Shown piece after piece: positions 40,856-51,069 of a stretch of DNA of 64,000 nt. The notes beneath the pieces were generated by a model, which ran no database searches, was not told the DNA's origin, and was given only the letters and a program-made list of their open reading frames with translations. The position numbers were made by a program, and so were the translations under genes. Source of the DNA: Brevibacillus sp. SYP-B805 (GTDB taxonomy: Bacteria > Bacillota > Bacilli > Brevibacillales > Brevibacillaceae); assembly GCF_011059135.1 (NCBI RefSeq), contig NZ_JAALGD010000001.1:186001-250000 (forward strand), written 5' to 3'. Numbering within the stretch: the stretch's first letter is position 1; each line of letters opens with the position of its first letter.

Positions 40856-41794
40856 ATGAAACATTTGATCGGGATGAAAGCGCTCAGCAGGGAGCAGATC
40901 GAAGCGCTGCTGGATCGGGCCGAAGCGTGGGCCAACAGACCGGGGGAGCAGTCCGATGCGCTCGCCGGGCGGTTCGTCGCCAACCTGTTTTTCGAGCCGA
41001 GCACGCGGACGCGCTTCTCGTTCGAGGTTGCCGAGAAACGGTTGGGCATGCATGTGCTGAACGTTGCCGCTGAACACTCTTCCACCACCAAAGGCGAAAC
41101 CCTCTACGATACCCTGCGGACCCTGCAGGCGATGGGCGTGGAGGCGGCGGTGGTCCGCATCCGGGAAAACGGTCTGCTGGAGGAGCTGGCGGATCGCGTC
41201 GGCCTGCATCTGGTCAATGCGGGAGACGGCACCAACGAGCATCCAACCCAATGCCTGCTCGATCTCCTGACCATGCGCCGCCACTTTGGCCGGATCGCCG
41301 GCTTGAAAGTGGCCATCATCGGGGACCTGCGCCACAGCCGCGTCCTGGGTTCCCACCTGCATGCACTGCCGAAGCTCGGGGCGGAGCTGATCCTCTCGGG
41401 CCCGCCGAACATGCTGCGCCGGGAAGAAGAACTCCCGGCAGGCGTGCGCACGGTGCCCCTCGACGACGCGATCGCCGCGGCAGATGTGGTGATGATGCTG
41501 CGGGTGCAGCTGGAGCGGCACGCAGACGCGCTCTTTGACTCGCCGGCCGCCTATCATAAGGCATATGGGCTGACGTTGGAACGCTACAAACGCATGAAGC
41601 CCCACGCGGTGATCATGCATCCGGGACCGTTCAACCGCGGCGTGGAAATCGATACCGATCTGGTGGAAGCGGACCGCTCCCTGATCTTTACGCAAAAAGC
41701 GAACGGCGTACCGGTGCGGATGGCCGTTTTGGAAAACCTGCTGACAGGAGGCGAACAGTCATGGGCATCGTCCTTGCAAACGGCAAACTGCTGA
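40856..41794 (+). CDS. pyrB: Aspartate carbamoyltransferase catalytic subunit
   Basis: A 312-residue enzyme making carbamoyl-aspartate. The carbamoyl-phosphate motif is FFEPSTRTRFSFE. STTKGETLYDTL, the aspartate domain with VAIIGDLRHSRV, and MHPGPFNRGVEI are also present. Start ATG 40856 has GGAGGGG upstream. The C-terminus runs 34 bases into pyrC, so it is slightly longer than usual and translation is coupled. There is no regulatory subunit, as is normal in Bacillus. Confidence 0.97.
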   Translation: MKHLIGMKALSREQIEALLDRAEAWANRPGEQSDALAGRFVANLFFEPSTRTRFSFEVAEKRLGMHVLNVAAEHSSTTKGETLYDTLRTLQAMGVEAAVVRIRENGLLEELADRVGLHLVNAGDGTNEHPTQCLLDLLTMRRHFGRIAGLKVAIIGDLRHSRVLGSHLHALPKLGAELILSGPPNMLRREEELPAGVRTVPLDDAIAAADVVMMLRVQLERHADALFDSPAAYHKAYGLTLERYKRMKPHAVIMHPGPFNRGVEIDTDLVEADRSLIFTQKANGVPVRMAVLENLLTGGEQSWASSLQTANC

Positions 41795-43041
41795 ACGGCG
41801 CAGGAGAACTGGAAACGAAAGAACTTTTGATCGAAGGCAACCGCATTGCGGCCATCGCCGAGCACATTGACCATGCCGGACACACCGTGATCGACCTGCG
41901 CGGCCAGTTTGTTTCCGCCGGCCTGATCGACGTGCATGTCCATTTCCGCGAACCCGGCTTTGAAGCGAAAGAGACGATCGCCACAGGGGCGCAGGCAGCC
42001 GTGCGCGGCGGGTATACGACGGTCGCCTGCATGCCCAACACCCGGCCGTCGATCGACAGCGTGGAAACGGTCCGCTATGTGCGGCAGAAAGCCGAGGAAG
42101 CCGGGCTCGCCCGGGTGATTCCCTACGGCGCCATCACCGTGCGCCAGCTGGGCAGGGAGCTAACCGATTTCGCCGCGCTGAAGGAGGCGGGCATCTTCGC
42201 CCTGACGGATGACGGCGTCGGCGTACAGTCAACCGCCATGATGAAAAAAGCGATGCAGGAGGCGGCCCGGCACGGCCTCTCGATTGTCGCCCACTGCGAA
42301 GACGACGAGCTGATTGCACCGGGAAGCGCGCTGCATGACGGGGTGGTCGCCGCCCGCCACGGGCTCGTCGGCATTCCGTCCGAATCGGAATCGATCCATG
42401 TGGGACGCGATATTCTGCTGGCGGAACGCACCGGCGTCCACTACCATGTCTGCCACATCAGCGCCAAGGAATCGGTGCGGCTGGTGCGCGACGGCAAACG
42501 GGCGGGCGTCAACGTGACGGCTGAGGTGACGCCGCACCACCTGCTGCTCTGCGACGAAGATATCCCGGACAGTCTGGACGCCAACTGGAAGATGAATCCG
42601 CCGCTCCGATCCAGGGAAGACCGGGCGGCCCTGATCGCCGGACTGAAAGACGGCACCATCGACATCATCGCGACCGACCATGCTCCTCACACGGCGGAAG
42701 AGAAGGCGAACGGCCTGGAGCGTGCCCCGTTTGGCATCGTCGGCCTGGAGACGGCCTTCCCCCTTTTGTATACCCGCTTCGTCCTGACCGGCGAGCTGAC
42801 GCTGGCGGAACTGATCGCCAAGATGACTGTCAAGCCGGCGGAGATTTTCGGCCTGCCCTACGGACGCCTGGCGGCAGGAGAGATCGCCGACATCACCGTC
42901 ATCGATTTGGAGAAAGAAGAAACCATCGATCCGGCCCGGTTTGCCAGCAAGGGAAAAAACACGCCGTTTGCGGGATGGCGCTGCAAAGGATGGCCGACGC
43001 TAACGATGGTGGATGGAAAAATTGTGTATAAGGCGGACTAA
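41761..43041 (+). CDS. pyrC: Dihydroorotase
   Basis: A 426-residue class I dihydroorotase of the amidohydrolase superfamily, closing carbamoyl-aspartate to dihydroorotate. Metal ligands are in DVHVHFREPG, HCEDDEL and YHVCHISAKES; the catalytic Asp is in IIATDHAPH. GYTTVACMPNTRPS is the family signature. AGGAGG lies 8 nt before ATG 41761, inside the end of pyrB. The next gene carA starts 22 bp after the stop. Confidence 0.97.
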   Translation: MGIVLANGKLLNGAGELETKELLIEGNRIAAIAEHIDHAGHTVIDLRGQFVSAGLIDVHVHFREPGFEAKETIATGAQAAVRGGYTTVACMPNTRPSIDSVETVRYVRQKAEEAGLARVIPYGAITVRQLGRELTDFAALKEAGIFALTDDGVGVQSTAMMKKAMQEAARHGLSIVAHCEDDELIAPGSALHDGVVAARHGLVGIPSESESIHVGRDILLAERTGVHYHVCHISAKESVRLVRDGKRAGVNVTAEVTPHHLLLCDEDIPDSLDANWKMNPPLRSREDRAALIAGLKDGTIDIIATDHAPHTAEEKANGLERAPFGIVGLETAFPLLYTRFVLTGELTLAELIAKMTVKPAEIFGLPYGRLAAGEIADITVIDLEKEETIDPARFASKGKNTPFAGWRCKGWPTLTMVDGKIVYKAD

Positions 43042-43063
43042 TGCATATGGAGGAGGAACAGCG

Positions 43064-44161
43064 ATGCGAGCGAGATTGATCCTGGAAGACGGTACGGAAT
43101 GCGTCGGCACGGCTTTCGGCGCCGTGACCGAGACCCTCGGGGAAGTGGTATTCAATACGGGATTGACCGGCTATCAGGAAGTGCTCTCCGATCCGTCCTA
43201 CTGCGGACAGATCGTTACCATGACCTATCCGTTGATCGGCAACTACGGCATCAACCGGGATGACTTCGAGGCGGTGCGTCCCTTCATCCACGGCTTCGTG
43301 GTGCGCGAACACTGCGACACGCCCAGCAACTGGCGCAGCGCCAGCACCCTGGATGAGCTGTTGAAAGCTTACGGCATTCCGGGAATTGCCGGTGTGGATA
43401 CCCGCATGCTGACCCGCAAGATCCGGCACTACGGCACCATGAAAGGGATGATCACGACAAGCGAGGCCCCGCTTCACGAACTGGTCGCCTCCCTGCAGGA
43501 GGCTTCGCTCATGACCGATCAGGTGTCGCGCGTCTCGACCAAGAGCGTCTTCAGCTGCCCGGGCTCGGGCCATCGCGTGGTGCTGGTCGACTTCGGCGCC
43601 AAGCACGGCATCCTGCGCGAGCTGACCAAGCGCGGCTGCGACGTGGTGGTGGTGCCGTACAACGTGACCGCCGAGGAGATCCGCCGCATCCAGCCGGACG
43701 GCATCCTGCTGTCCAACGGCCCCGGCGATCCCAAAGACGTGCCGCAGGCGATCCAGACCATCCGGGAGATTCTCGGCCAGTATCCGCTCTTCGGCATCTG
43801 CCTCGGCCATCAGCTCTTCGCCCTGGCTTCCGGCGCCGATACGGAAAAGCTGAAATTCGGCCATCGCGGCGGCAATCATCCGGTGAAGGAACTGGCGACC
43901 GGCCGTACCTACATCACGTCGCAAAACCACGGGTATGCGGTGACGGAAGCCTCCATCAAAGGCACAAGCCTGGAAATCACCCATGTCGCCCTCAATGACG
44001 GCACGATCGAAGGGCTGCGCGATGCATCCAAGCAGGCGTTCTCCGTTCAGTACCATCCGGAGGCGGCGCCCGGCCCGTACGATTCCGGCTACCTGTTCGA
44101 CCAGTTCATGGCGATGATCGCATCCGCGAAGGAGGAGAAAGCACATGCCAAAGCACGCTGA
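43064..44161 (+). CDS. carA: Carbamoyl-phosphate synthase, small (glutaminase) subunit
   Basis: A 365-residue protein. The N-terminal CarA-specific domain carries [35 protein letters not shown]. The class I glutamine amidotransferase domain has the catalytic Cys in [10 protein letters not shown] and the His-Glu pair in [11 protein letters not shown]. It passes ammonia to CarB. AGGAGG precedes ATG 43064; the longer ORF start at 43013 lies inside pyrC. Its 3' end overlaps carB by 17 bp, consistent with a stoichiometric complex. Confidence 0.97.
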   Translation: MRARLILEDGTECVGTAFGAVTETLGEVVFNTGLTGYQEVLSDPSYCGQIVTMTYPLIGNYGINRDDFEAVRPFIHGFVVREHCDTPSNWRSASTLDELLKAYGIPGIAGVDTRMLTRKIRHYGTMKGMITTSEAPLHELVASLQEASLMTDQVSRVSTKSVFSCPGSGHRVVLVDFGAKHGILRELTKRGCDVVVVPYNVTAEEIRRIQPDGILLSNGPGDPKDVPQAIQTIREILGQYPLFGICLGHQLFALASGADTEKLKFGHRGGNHPVKELATGRTYITSQNHGYAVTEASIKGTSLEITHVALNDGTIEGLRDASKQAFSVQYHPEAAPGPYDSGYLFDQFMAMIASAKEEKAHAKAR

Positions 44162-47100
44162 CCTGAAAAAAATCCTCGTGATCGGCTCCGGCCCCATCGT
44201 GATCGGTCAGGCGGCCGAATTCGACTATGCAGGGACGCAGGCCTGCCAGGCCCTGAAGGAAGAAGGGCTGGAAGTCGTCCTCATCAACTCCAACCCCGCC
44301 ACCATCATGACGGACACCAACATGGCCGACAAGGTGTACATCGAGCCGATCACGCCCGAATTCGTCGCCCGTGTGATCCGCCAGGAAAAGCCGGACGGCC
44401 TGCTGCCGACGCTGGGCGGCCAGACGGGGCTCAACATGGCCGTGGCGCTTGCGGAAGCGGGCGTGCTGGAAGCGGAAAACGTGAAGCTGCTGGGCACCAG
44501 GCTGTCCTCCATCAAGCAGGCGGAAGACCGCGAGCTGTTCCGCGCCCTGATGAACGAGCTGGGCGAGCCGGTGCCGGAATCGACGATCGTCAGCACGGTG
44601 GAGGAAGCGGTCGCATTCGCCGAGCGCATCGGCTATCCGATCATTGTGCGTCCGGCCTATACGCTGGGCGGCACCGGCGGCGGCATCTGCGAGGACGAGG
44701 CGGCCCTGCGCGAAATCGTCGCCTCCGGCCTGAAATACTCGCCGATCACCCAGTGCCTGATTGAAAAAAGCATCGCCGGCATGAAAGAAGTGGAGTACGA
44801 AGTGATGCGGGATGCCAACGACAACTGCATCGTCGTCTGCAACATGGAGAACATCGATCCGGTCGGCGTCCACACCGGGGACAGCATCGTCGTGGCGCCG
44901 AGCCAAACCTTGTCCGACCGCGAGTACCAGATGCTGCGCTCCTCCGCGCTCAAAATCATCCGCGCGCTGGGAATCGAGGGCGGCTGCAACGTCCAGTACG
45001 CGCTTGACCCGCACAGCTTCCAGTACTATGTGATCGAGGTGAACCCGCGCGTCAGCCGCTCGTCCGCACTGGCCTCCAAGGCGACGGGGTACCCGATCGC
45101 CAAGATGGCGGCCAAGATCGCCATCGGCTATACGCTCGACGAATTGAAAAACCCGGTGACCGGCCAAACCTACGCCTGCTTCGAGCCCACTATCGACTAT
45201 GTGGTAAGTAAGATTCCCCGCTGGCCGTTCGACAAGTTCCAGTCGGCCAACCGCCGGCTGGGAACCCAGATGAAAGCGACGGGCGAAGTGATGGCGATCG
45301 GCCGGACCTTTGAAGAGTCGATCATGAAGGCGATCCGTTCGCTGGAGGTGGGAGCGTATCATCTGGAGCTGCCGGATGCCCGCGAGATTCCGAACGACGT
45401 CCTGCGCACCCGTCTGGTTGCACCCGATGACGAGCGTTTGTTCCTGCTGGCGGAGGCCCTGCGCCGCGGCTTCAGCCTGGAAGAGCTGCACGAGCTGACC
45501 AGGATCGACCGGTTCTTCCTGCACAAGATCGCCAACATCATCGAGCAGGAGCGCTCGATTGCCGACGTCGGCCTGACGGCAGAAATCCTGTACCAGGCGA
45601 AGCGCTGCGGCTTCACCGACCGCAAGATCGCCGAGCTGGCAGGCAGGACGGAGGAGGACGTGCGCGCGCTGCGCGAGCGCCACGGCATCATCCCGGTCTA
45701 CAAGATGGTCGACACCTGCGCAGCCGAGTTCGAAGCCCAAACCCCGTACTATTATTCGACCTATGAGCAGGAAGACGAGCGCATCGAAACGGGCAGGAAG
45801 CGCGTCGTGGTGCTGGGGTCCGGTCCGATCCGCATCGGCCAGGGAATCGAATTCGATTACGCCACCGTGCATGCGGTCTGGGCGCTGAAGGAGGCGGGCT
45901 ACGAGGCGGTGATCATCAACAACAACCCGGAGACGGTCTCCACCGACTTCAACACCTCCGACCGGCTCTACTTCGAACCGCTCTACTTCGAAGACGTGAT
46001 GAACGTCATCGACAAGGAAAAGCCGGAGGGCGTCATCGTGCAGTTTGGCGGCCAAACGGCGATCAATCTGGCGGATAAGCTGGCCAAGCGCGGGGTGCGC
46101 ATCCTCGGCACCAGCCTGGAAAACATCGACGCGGCCGAAAACCGCGAGAAGTTTGAAGCGCTGCTGCGCAGCCTCAATCTGGCGCAGCCGCCGGGCAAAA
46201 CCGTCACCTCCGTGCAGGAAGCGGTGACAGCCGCCGATGAACTGGGCTTCCCGGTGCTGGTGCGCCCGTCGTACGTCCTGGGCGGCCGCGCGATGGAGAT
46301 CGTCTACACGCAGGATGAGCTGCTCGCTTACATGGAACAGGCGGTGAAGGTCAACCCCGAGCACCCGGTCCTGATCGACCGCTACATGCTGGGGACCGAA
46401 GCGGAGGTAGACGCCATTTGCGACGGCGAAAACGTCCTGATCCCCGGCATCATGGAACATATCGAACGGGCCGGGGTTCATTCCGGCGACTCGATCGCGG
46501 TCTATCCGCCGCAGTCCCTGTCGGCCGCCATCAAGCGGGAGCTGATCGAGATGACGACCAAGCTGGCGCGCGCCCTGCAGATCAAGGGACTGCTGAATAT
46601 CCAGTTCGTCATCTTCCAGAATCGTCCCTATGTGATTGAGGTAAACCCGCGCTCCTCCCGCACCGTGCCGTTCCTGTCCAAGGTAACGGGCATTCCGATG
46701 GCCAACATCGCGACGAAGGCGATTCTGGGGCAGTCGATCCCGTCTCAGGGCTATGATACGGGCTACCATCCGGAAGAGGAGATGGTTTCCGTCAAGGTGC
46801 CGGTCTTCTCCTTCGCCAAGCTGCGCCGCGTGGACATTACGCTCGGTCCGGAAATGAAGTCCACCGGCGAAGTGATGGGGAGGGAACGGACGCTGGCCAA
46901 AGCGCTGTACAAAGGGCTGCTGGCGGCAGGCATGAACATCCCGACGCACGGCTCGCTGCTCGTCACGGTGGCCGACAAGGACAAGGCCGAAGCGCTCGAC
47001 ATCGTGAAACGCTTCCGCCAGCTCGGCTTCAAGCTGCTGGCAACTGCGGGAACAGCCGACTATCTGGAAAAGGCGGGCCTTCCGGTCACCCGCGTGCACA

Positions 47101-47357
47101 AGCTGTCGGAAGGTACGCCCAATCTGCTCGACGCCATTCACTCCGGGGAGGTCAACATCGTGCTCAACACCTTGACCAAGGGGAAAACCCCGCAGCGCGA
47201 CGGCTTCCGCATTCGCCGGGAAGCGGTGGAAAACGGCGCGGTCTGCCTCACGTCGCTGGATACGGCCAAGGCGCTCCTGCATGTGCTGGAGACGATCACC
47301 TTTTCGGCGGAAGCCATGCCGCAGCAGCGGTTGGGCAGCATCGCGGCAGCACGGTAA
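44145..47357 (+). CDS. carB: Carbamoyl-phosphate synthase, large subunit
   Basis: A 1070-residue protein made of two homologous ATP-grasp halves. Each opens with a [14 protein letters not shown]-like loop ([21 protein letters not shown] near residue 10 and [24 protein letters not shown] near 557) and carries a [26 protein letters not shown]-binding loop. A C-terminal MGS-like allosteric domain (930-1070) follows. It makes carbamoyl phosphate for pyrimidines, and possibly arginine if no second synthase exists. AGGAGG precedes ATG 44145 within carA. The next gene is pyrF, 15 bp away, so no pyrK or pyrD is present here. Confidence 0.98.
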   Translation: MPKHADLKKILVIGSGPIVIGQAAEFDYAGTQACQALKEEGLEVVLINSNPATIMTDTNMADKVYIEPITPEFVARVIRQEKPDGLLPTLGGQTGLNMAVALAEAGVLEAENVKLLGTRLSSIKQAEDRELFRALMNELGEPVPESTIVSTVEEAVAFAERIGYPIIVRPAYTLGGTGGGICEDEAALREIVASGLKYSPITQCLIEKSIAGMKEVEYEVMRDANDNCIVVCNMENIDPVGVHTGDSIVVAPSQTLSDREYQMLRSSALKIIRALGIEGGCNVQYALDPHSFQYYVIEVNPRVSRSSALASKATGYPIAKMAAKIAIGYTLDELKNPVTGQTYACFEPTIDYVVSKIPRWPFDKFQSANRRLGTQMKATGEVMAIGRTFEESIMKAIRSLEVGAYHLELPDAREIPNDVLRTRLVAPDDERLFLLAEALRRGFSLEELHELTRIDRFFLHKIANIIEQERSIADVGLTAEILYQAKRCGFTDRKIAELAGRTEEDVRALRERHGIIPVYKMVDTCAAEFEAQTPYYYSTYEQEDERIETGRKRVVVLGSGPIRIGQGIEFDYATVHAVWALKEAGYEAVIINNNPETVSTDFNTSDRLYFEPLYFEDVMNVIDKEKPEGVIVQFGGQTAINLADKLAKRGVRILGTSLENIDAAENREKFEALLRSLNLAQPPGKTVTSVQEAVTAADELGFPVLVRPSYVLGGRAMEIVYTQDELLAYMEQAVKVNPEHPVLIDRYMLGTEAEVDAICDGENVLIPGIMEHIERAGVHSGDSIAVYPPQSLSAAIKRELIEMTTKLARALQIKGLLNIQFVIFQNRPYVIEVNPRSSRTVPFLSKVTGIPMANIATKAILGQSIPSQGYDTGYHPEEEMVSVKVPVFSFAKLRRVDITLGPEMKSTGEVMGRERTLAKALYKGLLAAGMNIPTHGSLLVTVADKDKAEALDIVKRFRQLGFKLLATAGTADYLEKAGLPVTRVHKLSEGTPNLLDAIHSGEVNIVLNTLTKGKTPQRDGFRIRREAVENGAVCLTSLDTAKALLHVLETITFSAEAMPQQRLGSIAAAR

Positions 47358-47372
47358 AGGAGGGTGAAAGGA

Positions 47373-48122
47373 ATGGCCGCCAGAGACACAGACCTGCGCG
47401 ACCGCGTGATCCTCGCGCTGGATGTTCCAACCATCGGGGAAGCAGAAAGCTGCCTGAACCGGCTGGAAGGAGAAGTCCGCTACGTCAAAGTGGGGATGGA
47501 GCTGTTTTACGCCGCCGGGCCGGAAGTGATCCACATGCTGAAAGAACGCGGCCTGCGCGTCTTCGTCGACCTGAAGGTGCACGACATCCCCAATACGGCA
47601 CGCGGCGCCATGAAAAGCCTGGCCCGGCTCGGCGCGGATATGGTCAATGTGCATGCCGCCGGCGGAAAGGCGATGATGGCAGCGGCGCGGGAAGGATTGG
47701 AGGAGGGAACGCCTGCGGGCGGCACACGACCGCTCCTGATCGGCGTCACGATGCTGACCAGCACGTCGCAGGCGGTGATGAACCAAGAGATCGGGATCCC
47801 CGGGCTGGTGGAAGAGACCGTCGTCCGCTATGCGTCGCTGGCCCGTGACGCCGGCTTGGACGGGGTGGTTGCTTCCCCGCTGGAGGTGCCGCTCATCAAA
47901 AAGGCCGCAGGAGAGACGTTTCTCACCGTCACGCCGGGCATCCGGCCGGCAGGCGCCGACAAGGGAGATCAGACGCGGGTCACCACCCCGGCGGAAGCGT
48001 TCCGGCTGGGCAGCGATTATCTCGTGATCGGGCGAGCCGTCACTGCGGCTGATGATCCGCTGGCCGTCTGGCAGTCCGTCATTCACGCAAGCTATGGATC
48101 GACAGGGAGGAACAGGGGATGA
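47373..48122 (+). CDS. pyrF: Orotidine 5'-phosphate decarboxylase
   Basis: A 249-residue TIM-barrel enzyme making UMP from OMP. The catalytic Lys-Asp array is VFVDLKVHDIPNTARGA (DLKxxDIPNT). VILALDVPT and the phosphate-binding TPGIRP...DQTRVTTPAEAF and DYLVIGRAV are also present. ATG 47373 lies about 9 nt after the GGAGGG that follows carB. GTG 47364 overlaps that site and is rejected. The stop overlaps pyrE (ATGA). Confidence 0.97.
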   Translation: MAARDTDLRDRVILALDVPTIGEAESCLNRLEGEVRYVKVGMELFYAAGPEVIHMLKERGLRVFVDLKVHDIPNTARGAMKSLARLGADMVNVHAAGGKAMMAAAREGLEEGTPAGGTRPLLIGVTMLTSTSQAVMNQEIGIPGLVEETVVRYASLARDAGLDGVVASPLEVPLIKKAAGETFLTVTPGIRPAGADKGDQTRVTTPAEAFRLGSDYLVIGRAVTAADDPLAVWQSVIHASYGSTGRNRG

Positions 48123-48766
48123 GTTACACACAGTCATCAGATACCGCCAAACAAATTGCCGCTCATCTCTTGGAGATCGGAGCGGTGCATCTGCGGCCGC
48201 AGGAGCCGTTTACCTGGACGTCGGGCATCAAATCGCCGATCTACTGCGACAACCGGATCACCATGTCCTATCCGGCCGTACGTCGCTTGATCGCCCAATC
48301 GTTTGCCGCTCTTGTTCGGGAGCGTTATCCGGAGGCACAAGTGATCGCGGGTACGGCGACCGCCGGGATTCCGCACGCCGCCTGGGTGGCGGAGCTGCTG
48401 GACCTGCCGATGATTTATGTGCGCGACAAGGCGAAATCGCACGGTCGGCAGAATCAGATCGAAGGCGTTCTCGCGCCGGGACAGAAGGTGGTTGTAATCG
48501 AAGACCTGATCTCCACCGGCGGCAGCTCGCTGAAAGCGGCGCAGGCGGTGCAGGCAGAGGGAGGCGAAGTGCTGGGGGTGGCCGCCATCTTCAGCTATCA
48601 GTTCCCAATGGCGGAAGAGATGTTCCGGGAAGCGGGCATCCCGTTTGCCACCCTGTCCAACTACACGGCGCTGCTGACAGTCGCCCGCGAGCGCGGCGTG
48701 ATTGACGAGGATCAGGAGAAGCTGCTCGCCAACTGGCGCGAATCGCCGCAAACGTTTTACGCATAA
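48119..48766 (+). CDS. pyrE: Orotate phosphoribosyltransferase
   Basis: A 215-residue type I PRTase joining orotate and PRPP. The PRPP motif is KVVVIEDLISTGGSSLKA (about 123-140). FTWTSGIKSPIYCDNR and GTATAGIPHAAWVA are typical. It starts at ATG 48119 overlapping the pyrF stop. It is the last gene of the operon, closed by a strong bidirectional terminator. Confidence 0.97.
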   Translation: MSYTQSSDTAKQIAAHLLEIGAVHLRPQEPFTWTSGIKSPIYCDNRITMSYPAVRRLIAQSFAALVRERYPEAQVIAGTATAGIPHAAWVAELLDLPMIYVRDKAKSHGRQNQIEGVLAPGQKVVVIEDLISTGGSSLKAAQAVQAEGGEVLGVAAIFSYQFPMAEEMFREAGIPFATLSNYTALLTVARERGVIDEDQEKLLANWRESPQTFYA

Positions 48767-48770
48767 AAGC

Positions 48771-48808
48771 AACTCCCTTCCGTTGTGTCAGGAAGGGAGT
48801 TGTTTTTT
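48771..48808. terminator. Terminator of the pyr operon, probably bidirectional
   Basis: A perfect 11-bp stem AACTCCCTTCC 48771-48781 / GGAAGGGAGTT 48791-48801 followed by T residues. The facing minus-strand gene ends inside it. Confidence 0.92.
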
Positions 48809-49123
48809 GCTCATTTCGTTCAACTGATCCGCCAACAGGCAAAATTCCGTCGGTCCGACCGCGGGTACCTCCATTTGAACATCGCCGGACGCGATCCGCT
48901 TGGATTCCTCCGTGATGCGATGGATGGCAGTTTCCAACGGTTTGGTCAACAGCAGCACGCCGCGCGACAGTTTTTTGGGGGATGCTCCTTTCCGATACAG
49001 GATGAAGAAATAGCCTGCAACGATCGGAATACATGCGGGAAAAAGGAGGCCGCCTCCTTTGAATGCGACTACGAGAAACAGCAAGATAGCTGAACCGAAC
49101 AGCCAGCAGATGAGATCTTTCAC
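48788..49123 (-). CDS. Orphan membrane-anchored HAMP-like protein
   Basis: A 111-residue protein: two hydrophobic helices (about 6-22 and 27-43), then LTKPLETAIHRITEESKRIASGDVQMEVPAVGPTEFCLLADQLNEMSKK. This has the P-x8-IAxGD-x4-V-x5-EF-xL-AxxxNxM pattern of a HAMP linker. In sensor kinases and chemoreceptors HAMP connects a membrane sensor to an output domain; here the protein ends right after it. It could be a truncated kinase or a deliberate stand-alone coiled-coil partner. The stop lies in the shared terminator, so no kinase remnant is next door. Confidence 0.65.
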   Translation of the reverse strand: MKDLICWLFGSAILLFLVVAFKGGGLLFPACIPIVAGYFFILYRKGASPKKLSRGVLLLTKPLETAIHRITEESKRIASGDVQMEVPAVGPTEFCLLADQLNEMSKKQLPS

Positions 49124-49150
49124 GGGGAAGGTTCCTCCTTCCGCAATCAG

Positions 49151-49774
49151 CTACTCCTCGGGCAGCACCAGCCGAATCCCGATAAACGCAAACAATCCTG
49201 CCTTGGCCAGGTTGACATATCTGCCGATTCGCGGGTTATCGAACAGCTTTCGCCCCAGGCTTCCCGCGAAGACGGCCACGATCGTAAAGATGACGATCGC
49301 CTGCAGCATAAAGAGCAGACCCAGCACGATCATCTGCATCGCCGCGCTGCCTGCCCCGGGCGTGACAAACTGGGGAAGGAAGGCGAGGAAGAAGAGCGAC
49401 ACCTTGGGGTTGAGCACGTTCATGAGGATCCCCCGTTTGTAGAGCTCGGGAAGCGGCAGCTGCGGCACGGCTTCGGCCGTCAGCGCGCTATGGCCTTCAC
49501 GGACAGCCTGCCAGGCCAGATAGAGCAGGTAGCACGCCCCCGCCACTTTCAACGCATGAAAAAGCGCCGCCGATTGCGCGATGATGGCGGAGATGCCGAG
49601 TGCGGCGGCCAGCGTATGCACCGTCACGCCGGAACAGAGTCCGAGAGCCGTGGCAATGCCGGCCTTGCGTCCCTGAGAGATGCTCTGCATGATGACAAAC
49701 AGGATGTCGGGCCCCGGCATAAGGGTGAGCAGTACGCACGCCGCAAGAAAGTAGGCGACATGGGAAACATCCAT
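49151..49774 (-). CDS. LysE/RhtB family amino-acid exporter
   Basis: A 207-residue membrane protein with about six hydrophobic segments. The N-terminus has the family motif FLAACVLLTLMPGPDILFVIMQSISQGRKAGIATALGLCSGVTVHTLAAALG, and LNPKVSLFFLAFLPQFV follows the central loop. These proteins export lysine, threonine or homoserine lactone-type compounds; which one cannot be told. The 270 bp between its start and the nucleoside hydrolase gene hold no feature I can support. Confidence 0.9.
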   Translation of the reverse strand: MDVSHVAYFLAACVLLTLMPGPDILFVIMQSISQGRKAGIATALGLCSGVTVHTLAAALGISAIIAQSAALFHALKVAGACYLLYLAWQAVREGHSALTAEAVPQLPLPELYKRGILMNVLNPKVSLFFLAFLPQFVTPGAGSAAMQMIVLGLLFMLQAIVIFTIVAVFAGSLGRKLFDNPRIGRYVNLAKAGLFAFIGIRLVLPEE

Positions 49775-50045
49775 GAAGGATCACCTGCCGTATCACATTT
49801 TTTCCAATCGTAGCACTGTTCGCACGATTGGGCAATAGACCGGACGGGCAGGGGCGCTGCCGACGCCGCGCAGGCCATGGCGATATCCGCCGCTCCTTGC
49901 GGGGGATGGCACCTGCTGCGACACAGGTTTCACCGTGTAGAACAAATTACTCCCCTATTGGAAATTTTCTGTGATAGAATAAAAATGGCATGAAACGGTG
50001 CCGTCAACGATCCAGCAAATACATGTTCCAGACTGGGAGGATTTG

Positions 50046-51002
50046 ATGAAAAGAATGAAGGTGTATTTCAATCATGACGGCGGCGTTGATGATCTGGTTT
50101 CCCTGCTGATGCTCCTGCAGATGCCGCACGTGGATCTGATCGGTGTCTCCGTCATCGAGGCGGACTGCTACCTGGAACCGGCCGTCTCCGCCACGCGCAA
50201 AATCATCCGGGCTTTTCATCACCGGGACATTTCCACAGCCGTATCGGATTCCCGCGGCAAGAACCCGTTCCCGCACGAATGGCGGATGCATCCGTACTAT
50301 GTGGACGCGCTGCCCATGTTGAACGAAGCGAGCGCGGACATGAGCCTTTCCCCGCTGCCGGCTCACCGGCACCTGATCGCGGCGCTGCGGGAAGCGGAGG
50401 AGAAAGTGACCCTGCTGTTCACCGGTCCGCTGACCGACCTGGCCAGAGCGCTGGATGAAGATCCGGAGATCGAAGCCAAAGTGGAGCGCTTGGTCTGGAT
50501 GGGCGGATCGTTTCTGCGCTGGGGGAATGTGCATGAGCCGAAGCATGACGGCACGGCCGAGTGGAATGTTTATTGGGACCCCGAAGCCGCAGCGCGTGTC
50601 TGGGAAAGCTCCATCCCGATCGTGCTCTGCCCGCTGGATGCGACCAACCAGCTGCCGATGACGGTGGCGAGACGGGAAGCATGGGCCAAGCTGCGCCGTT
50701 ATCCGGCCATCGATTTTATCGGCCAGTGCTATGCCATGACGCCCCCGCTTGTCCATTTTGAGACCAACTCCACCTACTATCTTTGGGACGTGCTGGCCAC
50801 CTCCTACCTCGGCAACCCGGATCTGGTGCAGATCAGCGATGTTCGCTGCCGGGTGCTGACGAGCGGCCCGAGCCAGGGAAGAACGGAGAAGTGCCCGGAC
50901 GGCCGCATCGTGCACGTCATGGAACAAGTAGATACCGAAGCGTTTTTCGCCTACATGACCAACCTCTTGCAAACGGCGACGTATCGCGGAGCAGCCGAAT
51001 AA
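50046..51002 (+). CDS. Inosine-uridine preferring nucleoside hydrolase family protein
   Basis: A 318-residue protein with the calcium-binding N-terminal loop of the family in variant form: FNHDGGVDDLVSLL. The canonical pattern is DxDxGxDD, so the first Asp is Asn while the three others are kept. VTLLFTGPLTDLARAL and LVWMGGSFLRWGNV (the GG-x strand) match the ribohydrolase fold, and a late Asp is found near DGRIVHVMEQVD. It should cleave N-glycosidic bonds of nucleosides for salvage. GGGAGG lies 6 nt before ATG 50046. It stands alone, with its own terminator. Confidence 0.85.
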   Translation: MKRMKVYFNHDGGVDDLVSLLMLLQMPHVDLIGVSVIEADCYLEPAVSATRKIIRAFHHRDISTAVSDSRGKNPFPHEWRMHPYYVDALPMLNEASADMSLSPLPAHRHLIAALREAEEKVTLLFTGPLTDLARALDEDPEIEAKVERLVWMGGSFLRWGNVHEPKHDGTAEWNVYWDPEAAARVWESSIPIVLCPLDATNQLPMTVARREAWAKLRRYPAIDFIGQCYAMTPPLVHFETNSTYYLWDVLATSYLGNPDLVQISDVRCRVLTSGPSQGRTEKCPDGRIVHVMEQVDTEAFFAYMTNLLQTATYRGAAE

Positions 51003-51016
51003 GATTGCTCGTCCCG

Positions 51017-51046
51017 CCTCCTTCTGTCCGAGAAGGAGGTTTTTTT
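51017..51046 (+). terminator. Terminator of the nucleoside hydrolase gene
   Basis: A perfect 9-bp stem CCTCCTTCT 51017-51025 / AGAAGGAGG 51031-51039, followed by T residues. Confidence 0.92.
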
Positions 51047-51069
51047 GTCAGATCGGAAAGAGGGAGTTT

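Noticed and set aside
44106-48137. 1343-residue open frame on the minus strand
   Set aside because: It is the antisense shadow of carB-pyrF-pyrE in high-GC DNA. No family motifs, no ribosome site, and the plus-strand proteins are unmistakable.
49775-50045. 270-bp gap between the LysE-family gene and the nucleoside hydrolase gene as a possible RNA gene
   Set aside because: Only short imperfect hairpins and no clear promoter; nothing supports a feature.
50046-51002. Nucleoside hydrolase as an inactive pseudoenzyme because of Asn in the first position of DxDxGxDD
   Set aside because: The other three Asp are present, and the first position is, from memory of the protozoan enzyme, not a direct calcium ligand; the case for inactivity is too weak.
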